Positions 1 to 6,662 of a stretch of DNA of 7,618 nt are shown in pieces. Each line of letters opens with the position of its first letter. The stretch's first letter is position 1. The stretch is taken from positions 14,858-22,475 of the forward strand of contig DUGD01000008.1 in NCBI GenBank assembly GCA_013331575.1, written 5' to 3'. Made by a program: the position numbers and the translations under genes. The notes under the pieces were generated by a model that saw only the letters and a list, made by a program, of their open reading frames with translations, did not search any database and was not told the DNA's origin. This DNA comes from Candidatus Woesearchaeota archaeon (GTDB taxonomy: Archaea; Nanobdellota; Nanobdellia; Woesearchaeales; UBA525).

Positions 1-582
1 CTCCCGCGAGAAGCCATGCTCCGAACCGACCGGGATGCGCACGATGACGCTCTCATCCGAGCCGGTTTTCCGGAACCATAACGCGTCCCAATACCCTTTC
101 GACTCGTACCCCGCGACATAATCCGACGGGAAACTGACCCGCTCGCAATCGACGCCGAAACCGTTCGATGCCGTCTTCGACAGGGTTCTGGATGCGGGAA
201 CCGTGCTCTGATAGCGGAATACCGACACAGTTATCCTCGGCGCGACTCCATACGAGAGGGTGCTGGGCCAGTCGAGCCAGATGACGCACTCATCGTCGCC
301 CTTCTTCTCGACGCGACGCACTCCCCATCCGCGGAACACAGGATACTCGAAAGCGATACCCGGTATCTCCGAGAACAAGGCGATGCTATCGATCGCCGGT
401 TTTGTCGATGAGAAATTGATCACGATGACGCGTCCATGTACGAGGATAGATACTGCTGGTATTAATGGTTCCGCATAGACCTGCTGGATTGTATTGCGCT
501 CAACACTATTCAGCACACGAATGCGAGAAGAAAATTTATAAGCAAGAGTCAATTCCTCTACAGCATGACACGCTGCATACAT
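1..582 (-). CDS. Hypothetical protein, C-terminus cut by window edge
   Basis: The minus frame is open from position 780 (just after a TAG at 783-781) down to base 1 with no stop. I place the start at the only in-frame ATG, 582-580, giving at least 194 residues beginning MYAACHAVEELTLAYKF. The N-terminus looks helical. The rest alternates strand-like stretches (for example PAVSILVHGRVIVINF and ECVIWLDW) and is rich in W, Y and F, which suggests a beta-rich globular fold. I see no signal peptide, transmembrane segment or recognisable motif. The reading frame continues without stops about 66 codons upstream of the ATG, and TTG codons at 585, 726 and 741 are possible alternative starts, so the N-terminus is uncertain. 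The gene diverges from the plus-strand gene starting at 754. I do not recognise the family. Coding status is well supported by amino-acid composition and the long open frame; function is unknown. Confidence 0.7.
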   Translation of the reverse strand, partial: MYAACHAVEELTLAYKFSSRIRVLNSVERNTIQQVYAEPLIPAVSILVHGRVIVINFSSTKPAIDSIALFSEIPGIAFEYPVFRGWGVRRVEKKGDDECVIWLDWPSTLSYGVAPRITVSVFRYQSTVPASRTLSKTASNGFGVDCERVSFPSDYVAGYESKGYWDALWFRKTGSDESVIVRIPVGSEHGFSRE

Positions 583-753
583 CAAGAAAGAGCGATCCGC
601 ATTGATAGCTGCAGCGCGTTTTCTCGTCGTAACTAGGCGTCTCTTCGCAGCTGAAGCGCCATCGCAGGCTCCAGAGCCATACTTCTCCGGATGTTGCCGC
701 GTGAACCCTGCGGGATAACACCTCAACGAAAGAAAATACAATAGAGGGATAGC
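583..753. promoter_or_regulatory. Divergent intergenic region
   Basis: This gap lies between two divergent genes and should hold both promoters. On the plus strand GAGG at 744-747 sits 6 nt before the ATG at 754 and is a plausible Shine-Dalgarno site for that gene. An A-rich stretch (731-742) lies just before it but is too close to the ATG to act as a TATA box for a start at or before 754. No convincing TATA box was found for the minus-strand gene. Part of the region may instead be coding on the minus strand if that gene uses a TTG start. Confidence 0.35.
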
Positions 754-1389
754 ATGAAACTGACAAAAGAAGAGATAGCGCTATTGACTCCGCCATACGC
801 GAAATATCTGGCGCAGAACAAAATATACACAGGCAACATCGACCTCGAGCAGATACATATGGGTGCGCTCGAATATGCCATAGAGCGCGCGCACAACGCG
901 TTATGCTTGCATGGCGCGGTGGTGGAACTGCAGCAAGCGTTCTATGACGTACAAGACAGAACACCGGCCGAGTCCAAACATATCGCCAAGCGCCTCCCAC
1001 CATGGTTTACGGCGCAAGGATACGATCGCGCGGTGCCGGTAATCCAAGAACTGCGAAAAGCCCATGCGCTTCCCGACGAACAACTCTTGGCACTGCGCTC
1101 GTTGTGGCTCAAGACAAGTGACCTGTCGATGTTGCCGATATACGTGCACAAGAACGTATTATCGCTCATCACTGCGCACGGCACTGGCGATCACGAAGAA
1201 GCATGCGAAGATACAGTGCGCGAGGCCTTGCTGAAAACCGGGATCGAGGACGAGAGTGGTATCAGCAGCATGCGCAAACATAGGCACGCAACCAGCAGGT
1301 ACAATGATGCGGTCGATATTACAAAAGTCCGTGTCGCGTTGCAAGGCGTCGAAGGATTGATCGAATCTATCCACGCACTGCAGAGATGA
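754..1389 (+). CDS. Hypothetical helical cytosolic protein, 211 aa
   Basis: The open frame runs from ATG 754 to TGA 1389, with a GAGG Shine-Dalgarno-like site 6 nt upstream of the start. The product is predicted by eye to be mostly alpha-helical: it is rich in A, L, E, K and H and has long stretches without glycine or proline, such as the helices around residues 25-70, 90-120 and 180-211. It has no signal peptide or membrane segment, so it is probably cytosolic. A short His/Asp/Glu-rich patch around residues 144-152 (GTGDHEEACED) could bind metal, but no known motif is complete. The gene is convergent with MCM, separated by 46 bp that contain a T-rich tract. An antisense frame (1003-536) also exists but has cysteine- and serine-rich, low-plausibility content, so I favour this strand. 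The family is not recognised. Confidence 0.75.
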   Translation: MKLTKEEIALLTPPYAKYLAQNKIYTGNIDLEQIHMGALEYAIERAHNALCLHGAVVELQQAFYDVQDRTPAESKHIAKRLPPWFTAQGYDRAVPVIQELRKAHALPDEQLLALRSLWLKTSDLSMLPIYVHKNVLSLITAHGTGDHEEACEDTVREALLKTGIEDESGISSMRKHRHATSRYNDAVDITKVRVALQGVEGLIESIHALQR

Positions 1390-1390
1390 C

Positions 1391-1412
1391 TCCTTTTATT
1401 TTTCATTCTTTT
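1391..1412 (+). terminator. T-rich archaeal-type terminator
   Basis: A pyrimidine tract with T4, T5 and T4 runs begins two bases after the TGA of the 754-1389 gene. Archaeal RNA polymerase commonly terminates at oligo-T runs without a hairpin. The tract reads as oligo-A on the minus strand, so it would serve only the plus-strand gene and not the convergent MCM gene. Confidence 0.6.
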
Positions 1413-1435
1413 GAGCACTGCAGGATCACAGCTAA

Positions 1436-3481
1436 CTACAGCCTGCTCACGAACCCGTGTTTGGGGGAGTAGATGTCGCCTGCGCGTTTGAGCTTCTCCA
1501 CGACTTCGGACGTCGTATCCTCGGCGATGCCCTTGATAGAGGCCTCGCGTATCAGGTCGTCGATGGGGATCGCTTTACCGACGGTCGCCTCCATCTCCTG
1601 GATCAGCTCCTTGATGACGCTGATGTGCGATCGCTGCGACGCGGTGATGCCTGTCGTGATGCGATCGATATCTATCTTGCCGGTATCAGGGTCCATGCCG
1701 ATCTGGTGGAGGCAGTAATGGATGAGCTCGATCGCCACTTGCGCATCGCGTTTCGTCACTTTCTCCGACAATCGCATGCGCGCAGACGCTTCCGAGAGGC
1801 GTACGAGCGCTTCGAGCTGACGGGCGCTGATGGGGATGGCCTTGATTGCCGTCTCGTTGCCCTCGCCGCCACCGCGCATCTTCACGTAGTAATCGCGTAT
1901 CTCTATCATCGCGGGTTCGGTGAGCTTGGGGAAGCATCGCTGTCGTGCGAACGCGACGTACTTCTTGATGAGATCGGGCTTGATCAACCCTTCCTGGCCG
2001 CCTTCCTCTTTGTGCAGCGAGAGAATGAACGATGCGAGCTTCTCGTCTTTCGTCTTGTCCGGCATGTCGCGCACGGGGAAGATGAGATCGAACCTGTTGA
2101 GGAGCGTAGGCGGCAGCTCTATCTGCTTGCTGATGATCTCGTACGGGTCGAAGCGGCCGAACTTCGGGTTCGCGGCGGCGAGGACGGTGGTCTCGCACCG
2201 CAATGTCGCCTGGATGTTCGCCTTGTTGATCGTGACAGTCTGCTGTTCGAGCGCTTCGTGCATTGCGCTTGTATCCTCCTTCGTCATCTTGTCAAGCTCG
2301 TCGATGCACGCGATGCCTTTGTTCGCGAGGACGAGCGCACCTGCTTCGAGCGCCCACCCTTTGAGGAATTCGTCTTTGACGACTGATGCAGTGAGGCCGG
2401 CGCCTGACGCTCCCTTACCGGAGATGAAGCGCGCTTTGGGCGCGATGTTCGATATGCGTTTGAGCATCTGCGATTTCCCCGATCCCGGATCGCCGATGAG
2501 CAGGATGTGGATGTCGCCGCGCGATTTCACGCCTTTGTCGCGCGCCTTGTGCACGCCGCCGAACATCTGCAGGAGAAGCGCCTGTTTGATAGAATCATGG
2601 CCGTAGATAGAAGGCGCGATGGAAGAGACTAGTTTCTCGAGCACGTCTGGGTCTTGGCTGAGCTCGTGGATCGCTTTCTCGTCTTCCTCGGAGATGCTGA
2701 TCTCGGTGAAGTCTTCCTGGACCGCCTCGATGCTATTCACGTCGAGGATGAGATCGAAGCGCGTCGACTGCCCGCCGGTCTGCAGCACAATGGGGACCTC
2801 TTTCACCGATCCCACGACGCGAATCTTCGCGCCTGGATTGGTACGCTTGTCGTTAAACGGAGCGACCAAATCGTTCTTGAGGAATAACTTCAGGCGTTTC
2901 GGCTGCTCGCCACCTTCAAGCTCTTCCGGCGCCTCCTCGAGCGTGATACCCTGCGCGTCCACGAGCTCTTTCGAGAGCAATTTGAACTTCCCTTTTCGAC
3001 CGCAACCGCAACGCGTCGGTTCCTGGAATTTCTGGTCGAGCTGGAGCACGGGGATGATATTGCCGCAGCTGGGACACTCGAATTTGGCGCTTGTCATCTG
3101 CGGTCGTACGTCCGATTTCTGGCGTACAATACCAATGATCTCGATGAAGCGGTTGAGGTGTTTCGAGCGGATGATGCGGATAGCCATGTTCTGCTCTGGC
3201 GGCAGATGGAACATCCGCGGTTCGACGCGCAGCGGAGCCTCGTCGGAGCTGCGCGGGAGGTCCATCTTCTCGATGGCTATCTGGCACGCTTTGAGTATAT
3301 CATCCGGATTATCCAGCATCAGATCGGCGAGTTCCGGACTGTGACGCGCGAGGTCGGCGAACTCGAGGTTCACCCATGCGTTGCCTTTGCGTACTTGCTG
3401 CAAGAGCTCATTGTGGTAATTCTCGTTGACCTCGAAGAATTCTTTGAATTTTTCGATCTGGTCCGGTAGCTCGAGCGGCAT
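1436..3481 (-). CDS. mcm: Replicative DNA helicase MCM
   Basis: This is the ATP-driven ring helicase that unwinds DNA at archaeal replication forks. Numbering is from the ATG at 3481 (681 aa, normal for archaeal MCM). The N-terminal helical domain begins PLELPDQIEKFKEFFE. A zinc-binding set C136-x2-C139-x18-C158-x-C160 follows, inside an OB-fold domain with a DNA-binding hairpin around residues 206-225. The AAA+ core has Walker A GDPGSGKS (330-337, K336), an h2i region (SGKGASGAGLTAS, about 354-366), Walker B CIDELDK (D394, E395), a presensor-1 hairpin (K420), sensor 1 N438, arginine finger LLNRFD (R463) and sensor 2 R554. A C-terminal winged helix occupies about 613-681. No intein interrupts it. 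An upstream in-frame GTG at 3547 would add 22 residues of poor similarity. The ATG lies 26 nt from a TTTTAAA box, supporting a leaderless transcript. The T-rich tract behind it faces the other strand, so its own terminator is unclear. Confidence 0.98.
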   Translation of the reverse strand: MPLELPDQIEKFKEFFEVNENYHNELLQQVRKGNAWVNLEFADLARHSPELADLMLDNPDDILKACQIAIEKMDLPRSSDEAPLRVEPRMFHLPPEQNMAIRIIRSKHLNRFIEIIGIVRQKSDVRPQMTSAKFECPSCGNIIPVLQLDQKFQEPTRCGCGRKGKFKLLSKELVDAQGITLEEAPEELEGGEQPKRLKLFLKNDLVAPFNDKRTNPGAKIRVVGSVKEVPIVLQTGGQSTRFDLILDVNSIEAVQEDFTEISISEEDEKAIHELSQDPDVLEKLVSSIAPSIYGHDSIKQALLLQMFGGVHKARDKGVKSRGDIHILLIGDPGSGKSQMLKRISNIAPKARFISGKGASGAGLTASVVKDEFLKGWALEAGALVLANKGIACIDELDKMTKEDTSAMHEALEQQTVTINKANIQATLRCETTVLAAANPKFGRFDPYEIISKQIELPPTLLNRFDLIFPVRDMPDKTKDEKLASFILSLHKEEGGQEGLIKPDLIKKYVAFARQRCFPKLTEPAMIEIRDYYVKMRGGGEGNETAIKAIPISARQLEALVRLSEASARMRLSEKVTKRDAQVAIELIHYCLHQIGMDPDTGKIDIDRITTGITASQRSHISVIKELIQEMEATVGKAIPIDDLIREASIKGIAEDTTSEVVEKLKRAGDIYSPKHGFVSRL

Positions 3482-3503
3482 GCGTTTTCGGGGGATGTCC
3501 TTG

Positions 3504-3510
3504 TTTAAAA
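3504..3510 (-). promoter_or_regulatory. TATA box for leaderless mcm transcript
   Basis: On the minus strand this reads TTTTAAA, centred 26 nt before the A of the ATG at 3481. That is the TATA-to-start distance expected when transcription starts at the initiator codon. No Shine-Dalgarno sequence lies directly before the ATG, which fits. A second box (CCTTTATAG, minus strand, about 3571-3579) lies 26-28 nt before the in-frame GTG at 3547 and could drive a longer form. Confidence 0.55.
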
Positions 3511-3525
3511 GAAAATCGCGCCTGT

Positions 3526-3536
3526 GTCCACTGGAC
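3526..3536. repeat. Dyad GTCCA-C-TGGAC beside C/G run
   Basis: This is an 11-bp odd-centred inverted repeat, followed on the plus strand by a C run (3536-3542), which is a G run on the minus strand. The core TCCACTGGA resembles the central dyad of archaeal mini-ORB elements bound by Orc1/Cdc6. However, the G run lies on the opposite side from that of known ORBs, and no series of copies is present. It may be an operator-like site for mcm, or chance. Confidence 0.25.
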
Positions 3537-3723
3537 CCCCCCACCACTTCCTGTGAAGATAGGGGTTTGAAGGGCTATAAAGGCATTCTGCCCGAACTCG
3601 TCGCTATCAAGCCTGAAAAGAGAGACTGTTGCGACACTGGACAATCACTCGCGGCCGTTTACAAGCACAACATCGGTAGCAGGTACATTGATAGTGGCAG
3701 ACGCTAATGGCAAATACGGCGGC

Positions 3724-3783
3724 TTGGATGCTGGGGAATCGGATGCAACGGAATTGGATGCAATGGTATTGGATGCGATAGAT
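3724..3783. repeat. Four phased 15-bp tandem repeats
   Basis: Four direct units start at 3724, 3739, 3754 and 3769, exactly 15 bp apart. All share GGATGC at the same offset: TTGGATGCTGGGGAA, TCGGATGCAACGGAA, TTGGATGCAATGGTA and TTGGATGCGATAGAT. The tail of each unit is degenerate (roughly AAYGGWA). Being a multiple of three, the array stays open in every plus frame (for example LDAGE-SDATE-LDAMV-LDAID). It lies between mcm and the plus-strand gene downstream and may be a protein-binding array, a simple tandem duplication, or a remnant of a coding repeat. Confidence 0.75.
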
Positions 3784-3833
3784 ATCTTTACTGCGGTCTT
3801 GACGTGTTATCAGAGCACACCACAGAGCACCGA

Positions 3834-4256
3834 ATGTGTGAAGAATTCATCCGCGTACCCAAATCCTCACTGCCTGAGTCCTTGCGCATCACAAAGCTTT
3901 TATGTAGTGAACGGCACCTGAAGGTCATGCGACGACCTCCAACAGTATTCGAGACATTCTGGAATGATCTAACGCGCTCGGACCCGGAGATGTACGTCGG
4001 TGTCGAAGTGCACGCTATGCCTGCGAAACACGACCCGTTCAAGGAGCTGGATATCATAGCCAAGGACGCTAGCCGACCACTAGCGCACGACAACGGCTAT
4101 GCATTGACACCGATACTGAACTATCTGTCAAGCCATGACGCGCAGAACGTCTCCGCGCCGAAGAAACGTTCGGTGCATTCCTCGCTGAAAGCGAAAGATG
4201 TCATGGATCTCGCGCTGCAACCGTACGTCGCGCTCATCATTCGCGATACGACGTAG
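3834..4256 (+). CDS. Small hypothetical protein
   Basis: The frame has three candidate starts: GTG 3804 (150 aa), ATG 3834 (140 aa) and ATG 3927 (109 aa). I list 3834 as a compromise, because the residues between 3834 and 3927 (for example FIRVPKSSLPESLRITKLL) look protein-like. The 3927 start has the best signals: CTTTTATG at 3897-3904, centred 26 nt upstream, and GAAGG just before the codon. The product is soluble and mixed in composition (VFETFWNDLTRSDPEMYVGVEV, then a basic stretch APKKRSVHSSLKAKD), with no signal peptide, membrane helix or known motif. It runs tail to tail with the exported-protein gene, 63 bp away. The antisense frame (4093-3788) is serine-rich and unlikely. The family is not recognised. 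Confidence 0.6.
   Translation: MCEEFIRVPKSSLPESLRITKLLCSERHLKVMRRPPTVFETFWNDLTRSDPEMYVGVEVHAMPAKHDPFKELDIIAKDASRPLAHDNGYALTPILNYLSSHDAQNVSAPKKRSVHSSLKAKDVMDLALQPYVALIIRDTT
3897..3904 (+). promoter_or_regulatory. Possible internal TATA box
   Basis: CTTTTATG is centred 26 nt before the in-frame ATG at 3927. If real, it would give a leaderless transcript for a 109-residue form of the small hypothetical protein and set the start there. It falls inside the longer versions of that open frame, so it competes with the 3834 and 3804 starts. Confidence 0.3.
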
Positions 4257-4319
4257 CGTCCCGGACATCGGCAATAATAGTATCTTCTCTCCCGTAGAGC
4301 ACGCGCTAAGACGGCGGTA

Positions 4320-5486
4320 TCATTCTTCAGACATCTTGTCTGTGGTATACCGACGTGGCGTATAACGCACCGCGCCCGATGCGGGGTCTGCCGATTGATC
4401 CGCGGTAGAACTTGCTTTCTCATCGGAGGAGAGCTGCTCGCATAATCCGAGCGCCATCAACCCTCGTCCTTCGGGTTCCCAGACAGGCGTGTGCAGCGTC
4501 CCTTGTTTCCACATGAAGAACCCGTCGCCGGGTTTCGCTTTTTCCGCGACGTTCCATCGCACGAACCCGGCGCCCTTGATGTACCAGTACGTCTCTTGGG
4601 CGCCCCAGTCACGCGACGATGATGTCTTCGATCTCCCGTGCGGTCCCCAATAATTGACTCGTACCACGAGTTCGACGGGTTGATCCGGCCTCCCTAGATG
4701 CTCATTGATGACAAGCCACTTGCGCCCGATGCCTGTGCCGTATGGCGCAAGCTCCCGCTCGATCGCGTTGAGATTCCCCGTCGATAGATTGTACGGTCCC
4801 AGGATGAAATAGCCCCCATCATGGAATGATATCGTCCTCGGCGGTTGTTCCTCCATGCAATACCGCGCGAAGAAATCACCAATGTTAGGCGATACGAATC
4901 TCTTCACGATGTCGTCCGTCTTGGCCCAGAGATGGTTAGGATTGCCGCGCGCATCATGATGGTCCCGGTATTCGCTGTTCACGGAAACATCCCACGTCAT
5001 CACCTCTTGCTCGAGGAAGATGCTCGTGCCGCGCACGGAGAAGAATTCGCTCGGCGCCCGCGGGGCCTTTGTCTGCACGAAGCGGGGCACGCCGTCTGTT
5101 GTCGACTGCCAGTAGGATTTTCCGTACATCCCTTCGCTGAAACGGGGTTCGCCGTTGCGCTCGCACTCGCCGCCGAAGCACTCCATGTGACCGGTGAGGT
5201 AGAATTGCTTGGCGTCCGTGCTATGCTGCGCCGCTACCAAGTACTGCGACATGTCGATGGTGGGCCCGGCGTATTGATCCTCGGGCGGCACACAAGGGAC
5301 GGGCACACCAGGGTCCTGATATTCCACCTGCACACGGGTATCCGGACGGAAGGCGAGGCAATCGTTCACGGCGTATGACTGCTGCGAGAATATCGCCATG
5401 AGCGATCCGATGGCGAGCGAAGCGATGCTTCTTCGCGAGGCGATGCCTCTTTCCCGCGATGCAATGTCTCTCGCTGTGCGTGCCAT
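4320..5486 (-). CDS. Exported protein with Tat-like signal peptide
   Basis: The start at ATG 5486 is chosen because GGAG sits 7 nt upstream; in-frame ATGs at 5522 and 5510 lack such a site. The 388-aa product opens with a long basic n-region containing three IAS units. Then come SRRSIAS (twin arginines at 18-19), a hydrophobic core (about 21-34) and a likely cleavage site SYA|VND after residue 39. SRRxI plus a long n-region fits a twin-arginine (Tat) signal, though the Sec route is possible. The mature part is rich in W, Y and G and looks beta-rich, with six cysteines (43, 65, 103, 108, 210, 349; the middle pair is CFGGEC), an even number compatible with disulfides. There is no membrane anchor or lipobox. 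The C-terminal 35 residues are polar and probably disordered. It follows the Fe-S HhH-like gene by 83 bp with no clear promoter between, so co-transcription is likely. The family is not recognised. Confidence 0.8.
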   Translation of the reverse strand: MARTARDIASRERGIASRRSIASLAIGSLMAIFSQQSYAVNDCLAFRPDTRVQVEYQDPGVPVPCVPPEDQYAGPTIDMSQYLVAAQHSTDAKQFYLTGHMECFGGECERNGEPRFSEGMYGKSYWQSTTDGVPRFVQTKAPRAPSEFFSVRGTSIFLEQEVMTWDVSVNSEYRDHHDARGNPNHLWAKTDDIVKRFVSPNIGDFFARYCMEEQPPRTISFHDGGYFILGPYNLSTGNLNAIERELAPYGTGIGRKWLVINEHLGRPDQPVELVVRVNYWGPHGRSKTSSSRDWGAQETYWYIKGAGFVRWNVAEKAKPGDGFFMWKQGTLHTPVWEPEGRGLMALGLCEQLSSDEKASSTADQSADPASGAVRYTPRRYTTDKMSEE

Positions 5487-5569
5487 TATCGTTCTCCTGC
5501 CTTCATGCATTAAACGTGCCATGCATGCTATGTCGTCATGGTACTAGGTCATCATTGCTTCGTGCGCAG

Positions 5570-6619
5570 TCAGTACGCTGTCGTCCGCATCACCGGTTGG
5601 AACAGCTCCTTGTCCTTCGCGCAGACCGTGTTGAGCGCGCATGGCTCGCAGTTCACGGGCTTGTCCTCAGGACAGTAGCGCCGGCCGCTCCAGAACAGAT
5701 TGTCGATCTCCGCCATGGTGCGGCCGGATCTCTTTATGAGCGTCCGGAATGCCGCATGCACGTGCATGCGCACATCTTCCTCGACGTCTGCTGTGACGAA
5801 TCCTTTCGCGATGTTGTTCTCGCGGTGCTCGGGTTCGATCATCACGATACCTGTGCGTAGCGCGAGGCGCATGAGATGGTAATCGACGATAGGTGCCCAG
5901 TGCTTATCGCTTGGTTCCGCCGATAGGAATCGCTCCGGGCGGTTGGCCATGGCCATCGCGAGCAAGAGGTTCTTCTTCTGCCATTTATCCGCGTTGTAAC
6001 CAGGGACGTTTCCTATCGCGTTCAGGAAATACTGCAGTGGTGGTTGTCGTGGTTGAGTGAAGCGATGATCGCGCTCCTGGGGGAAGCACATCTGTGCTCC
6101 TTCGTTATTCGACGCCACGAGCAGCGTGGTGATATCTCCGTACGTCTCATCGAGGTGGGTGCCATACTCGCGCGACATGGTTATTCTCTCTTCGATATCG
6201 CGGAAAGGTATCGTGCCGTTATCATCCGCGAAGATAGTCTCTTTATACTCCTTGTCCGAAAGCCTGGCGAGATTGTACGGCACGAAGATAGCATCGTTTT
6301 TGTTGAACGCGCGCATGCAGGCCATGTTCAGCAGATCCGACCCTTTCACATCTTTGCGGCCGTTCATCGTGCCATAGAGCGGCGCGGTGTAGCGTTGTCC
6401 GTCGTCATGCCAGAACCCGTATTGGTGCATGCAGAGGAAACCGAAGAAATCGGGGACTTTCGGGTGACCGATCGGCGGGTACATATCGCTCGCTATGATC
6501 GGCTTTCCTTCCTTGCCCGGGAAGCTATAGAAGTTGAGCGATGGACCCGAAGGCATGGATTTCAGGTGCTCGGCGAACCGGTCGAGCTGTTGCATATCAA
6601 TTCTCGCTGCGTACTTCAT
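5570..6619 (-). CDS. Divergent HhH-GPD/EndoIII-like Fe-S protein
   Basis: The 349-aa product ends in GRRYCPEDKPVNCEPCALNTVC: C316-x7-C324-x2-C327-x5-C333. This closely matches the [4Fe-4S] loop of endonuclease III/MutY-type DNA glycosylases (C-x6-C-x2-C-x5-C), including the preceding GR. Upstream, PIVDYHLMRLALRTGIV (243-259) aligns with their VDTHxxRVxxR segment, making D246 the candidate catalytic aspartate. VPGYNADKWQKKNLLLA (205-221) may replace the LPGVGxKTA hairpin; the bifunctional-lyase lysine is not at its usual place. About 200 N-terminal residues are unrelated to EndoIII, and the Asp-to-first-Cys gap (70) exceeds that of E. coli EndoIII (49). The inference is a DNA-base or nucleoside N-glycosylase-like protein, possibly with a new substrate, or a non-catalytic relative. 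The ATG at 6619 follows GGGAAGG, with a TATA box further upstream. It is probably first in a unit with the exported-protein gene. Confidence 0.6.
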   Translation of the reverse strand: MKYAARIDMQQLDRFAEHLKSMPSGPSLNFYSFPGKEGKPIIASDMYPPIGHPKVPDFFGFLCMHQYGFWHDDGQRYTAPLYGTMNGRKDVKGSDLLNMACMRAFNKNDAIFVPYNLARLSDKEYKETIFADDNGTIPFRDIEERITMSREYGTHLDETYGDITTLLVASNNEGAQMCFPQERDHRFTQPRQPPLQYFLNAIGNVPGYNADKWQKKNLLLAMAMANRPERFLSAEPSDKHWAPIVDYHLMRLALRTGIVMIEPEHRENNIAKGFVTADVEEDVRMHVHAAFRTLIKRSGRTMAEIDNLFWSGRRYCPEDKPVNCEPCALNTVCAKDKELFQPVMRTTAY

Positions 6620-6662
6620 GCACGGCCTTCCCTCACCCCTCAGGGCAAGGGAATCGATTCCA

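Larger units (their letters stand above)
3482..3833. other. Non-coding region upstream of mcm
   Basis: I find no convincing gene in this roughly 350-bp stretch. It holds the mcm TATA box (3504-3510), an odd-centred dyad GTCCA-C-TGGAC (3526-3536) beside a C7 run, a second TATA-like box (about 3571-3579), a partial copy of the dyad half (CACTGGAC, 3638-3645) and a 4 x 15-bp tandem repeat (3724-3783). Short open frames on the plus strand at 3426-3707 and 3688-3921 have no supported start and end in low-plausibility sequence, so I leave them uncalled. Confidence 0.5.

Noticed and set aside
536..1003. Minus-strand frame overlapping both the 754-1389 gene and the edge gene
   Set aside because: Cys/Ser-rich, incoherent composition; it conflicts with two better-supported frames.
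1457..2386. Long plus-strand open frame (309 codons) antisense to mcm
   Set aside because: It lies entirely inside the unmistakable MCM coding region, and its Asp/Arg/Leu-rich content is what the reverse of G+C-biased codons gives.
2619..3344. Second long plus-strand frame antisense to mcm
   Set aside because: Serine-rich content with no start signal, wholly overlapping the MCM OB-fold and zinc region.
3724..3783. CRISPR array
   Set aside because: Units are 15 bp and contiguous, without unique spacers of 25-40 bp, and no cas genes are nearby.
3688..3921. Plus-strand 77-residue frame containing the LDAxx repeat
   Set aside because: TTG start without a ribosome site, the second half is low-plausibility and it overlaps the better frame ending at 4256. 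A frameshifted remnant cannot be excluded.
5505..5530. ATGCATGC-type palindromes near the exported-protein gene
   Set aside because: Short self-complementary words formed by overlapping start-like codons; no extended stem and no repeat elsewhere in a meaningful arrangement.
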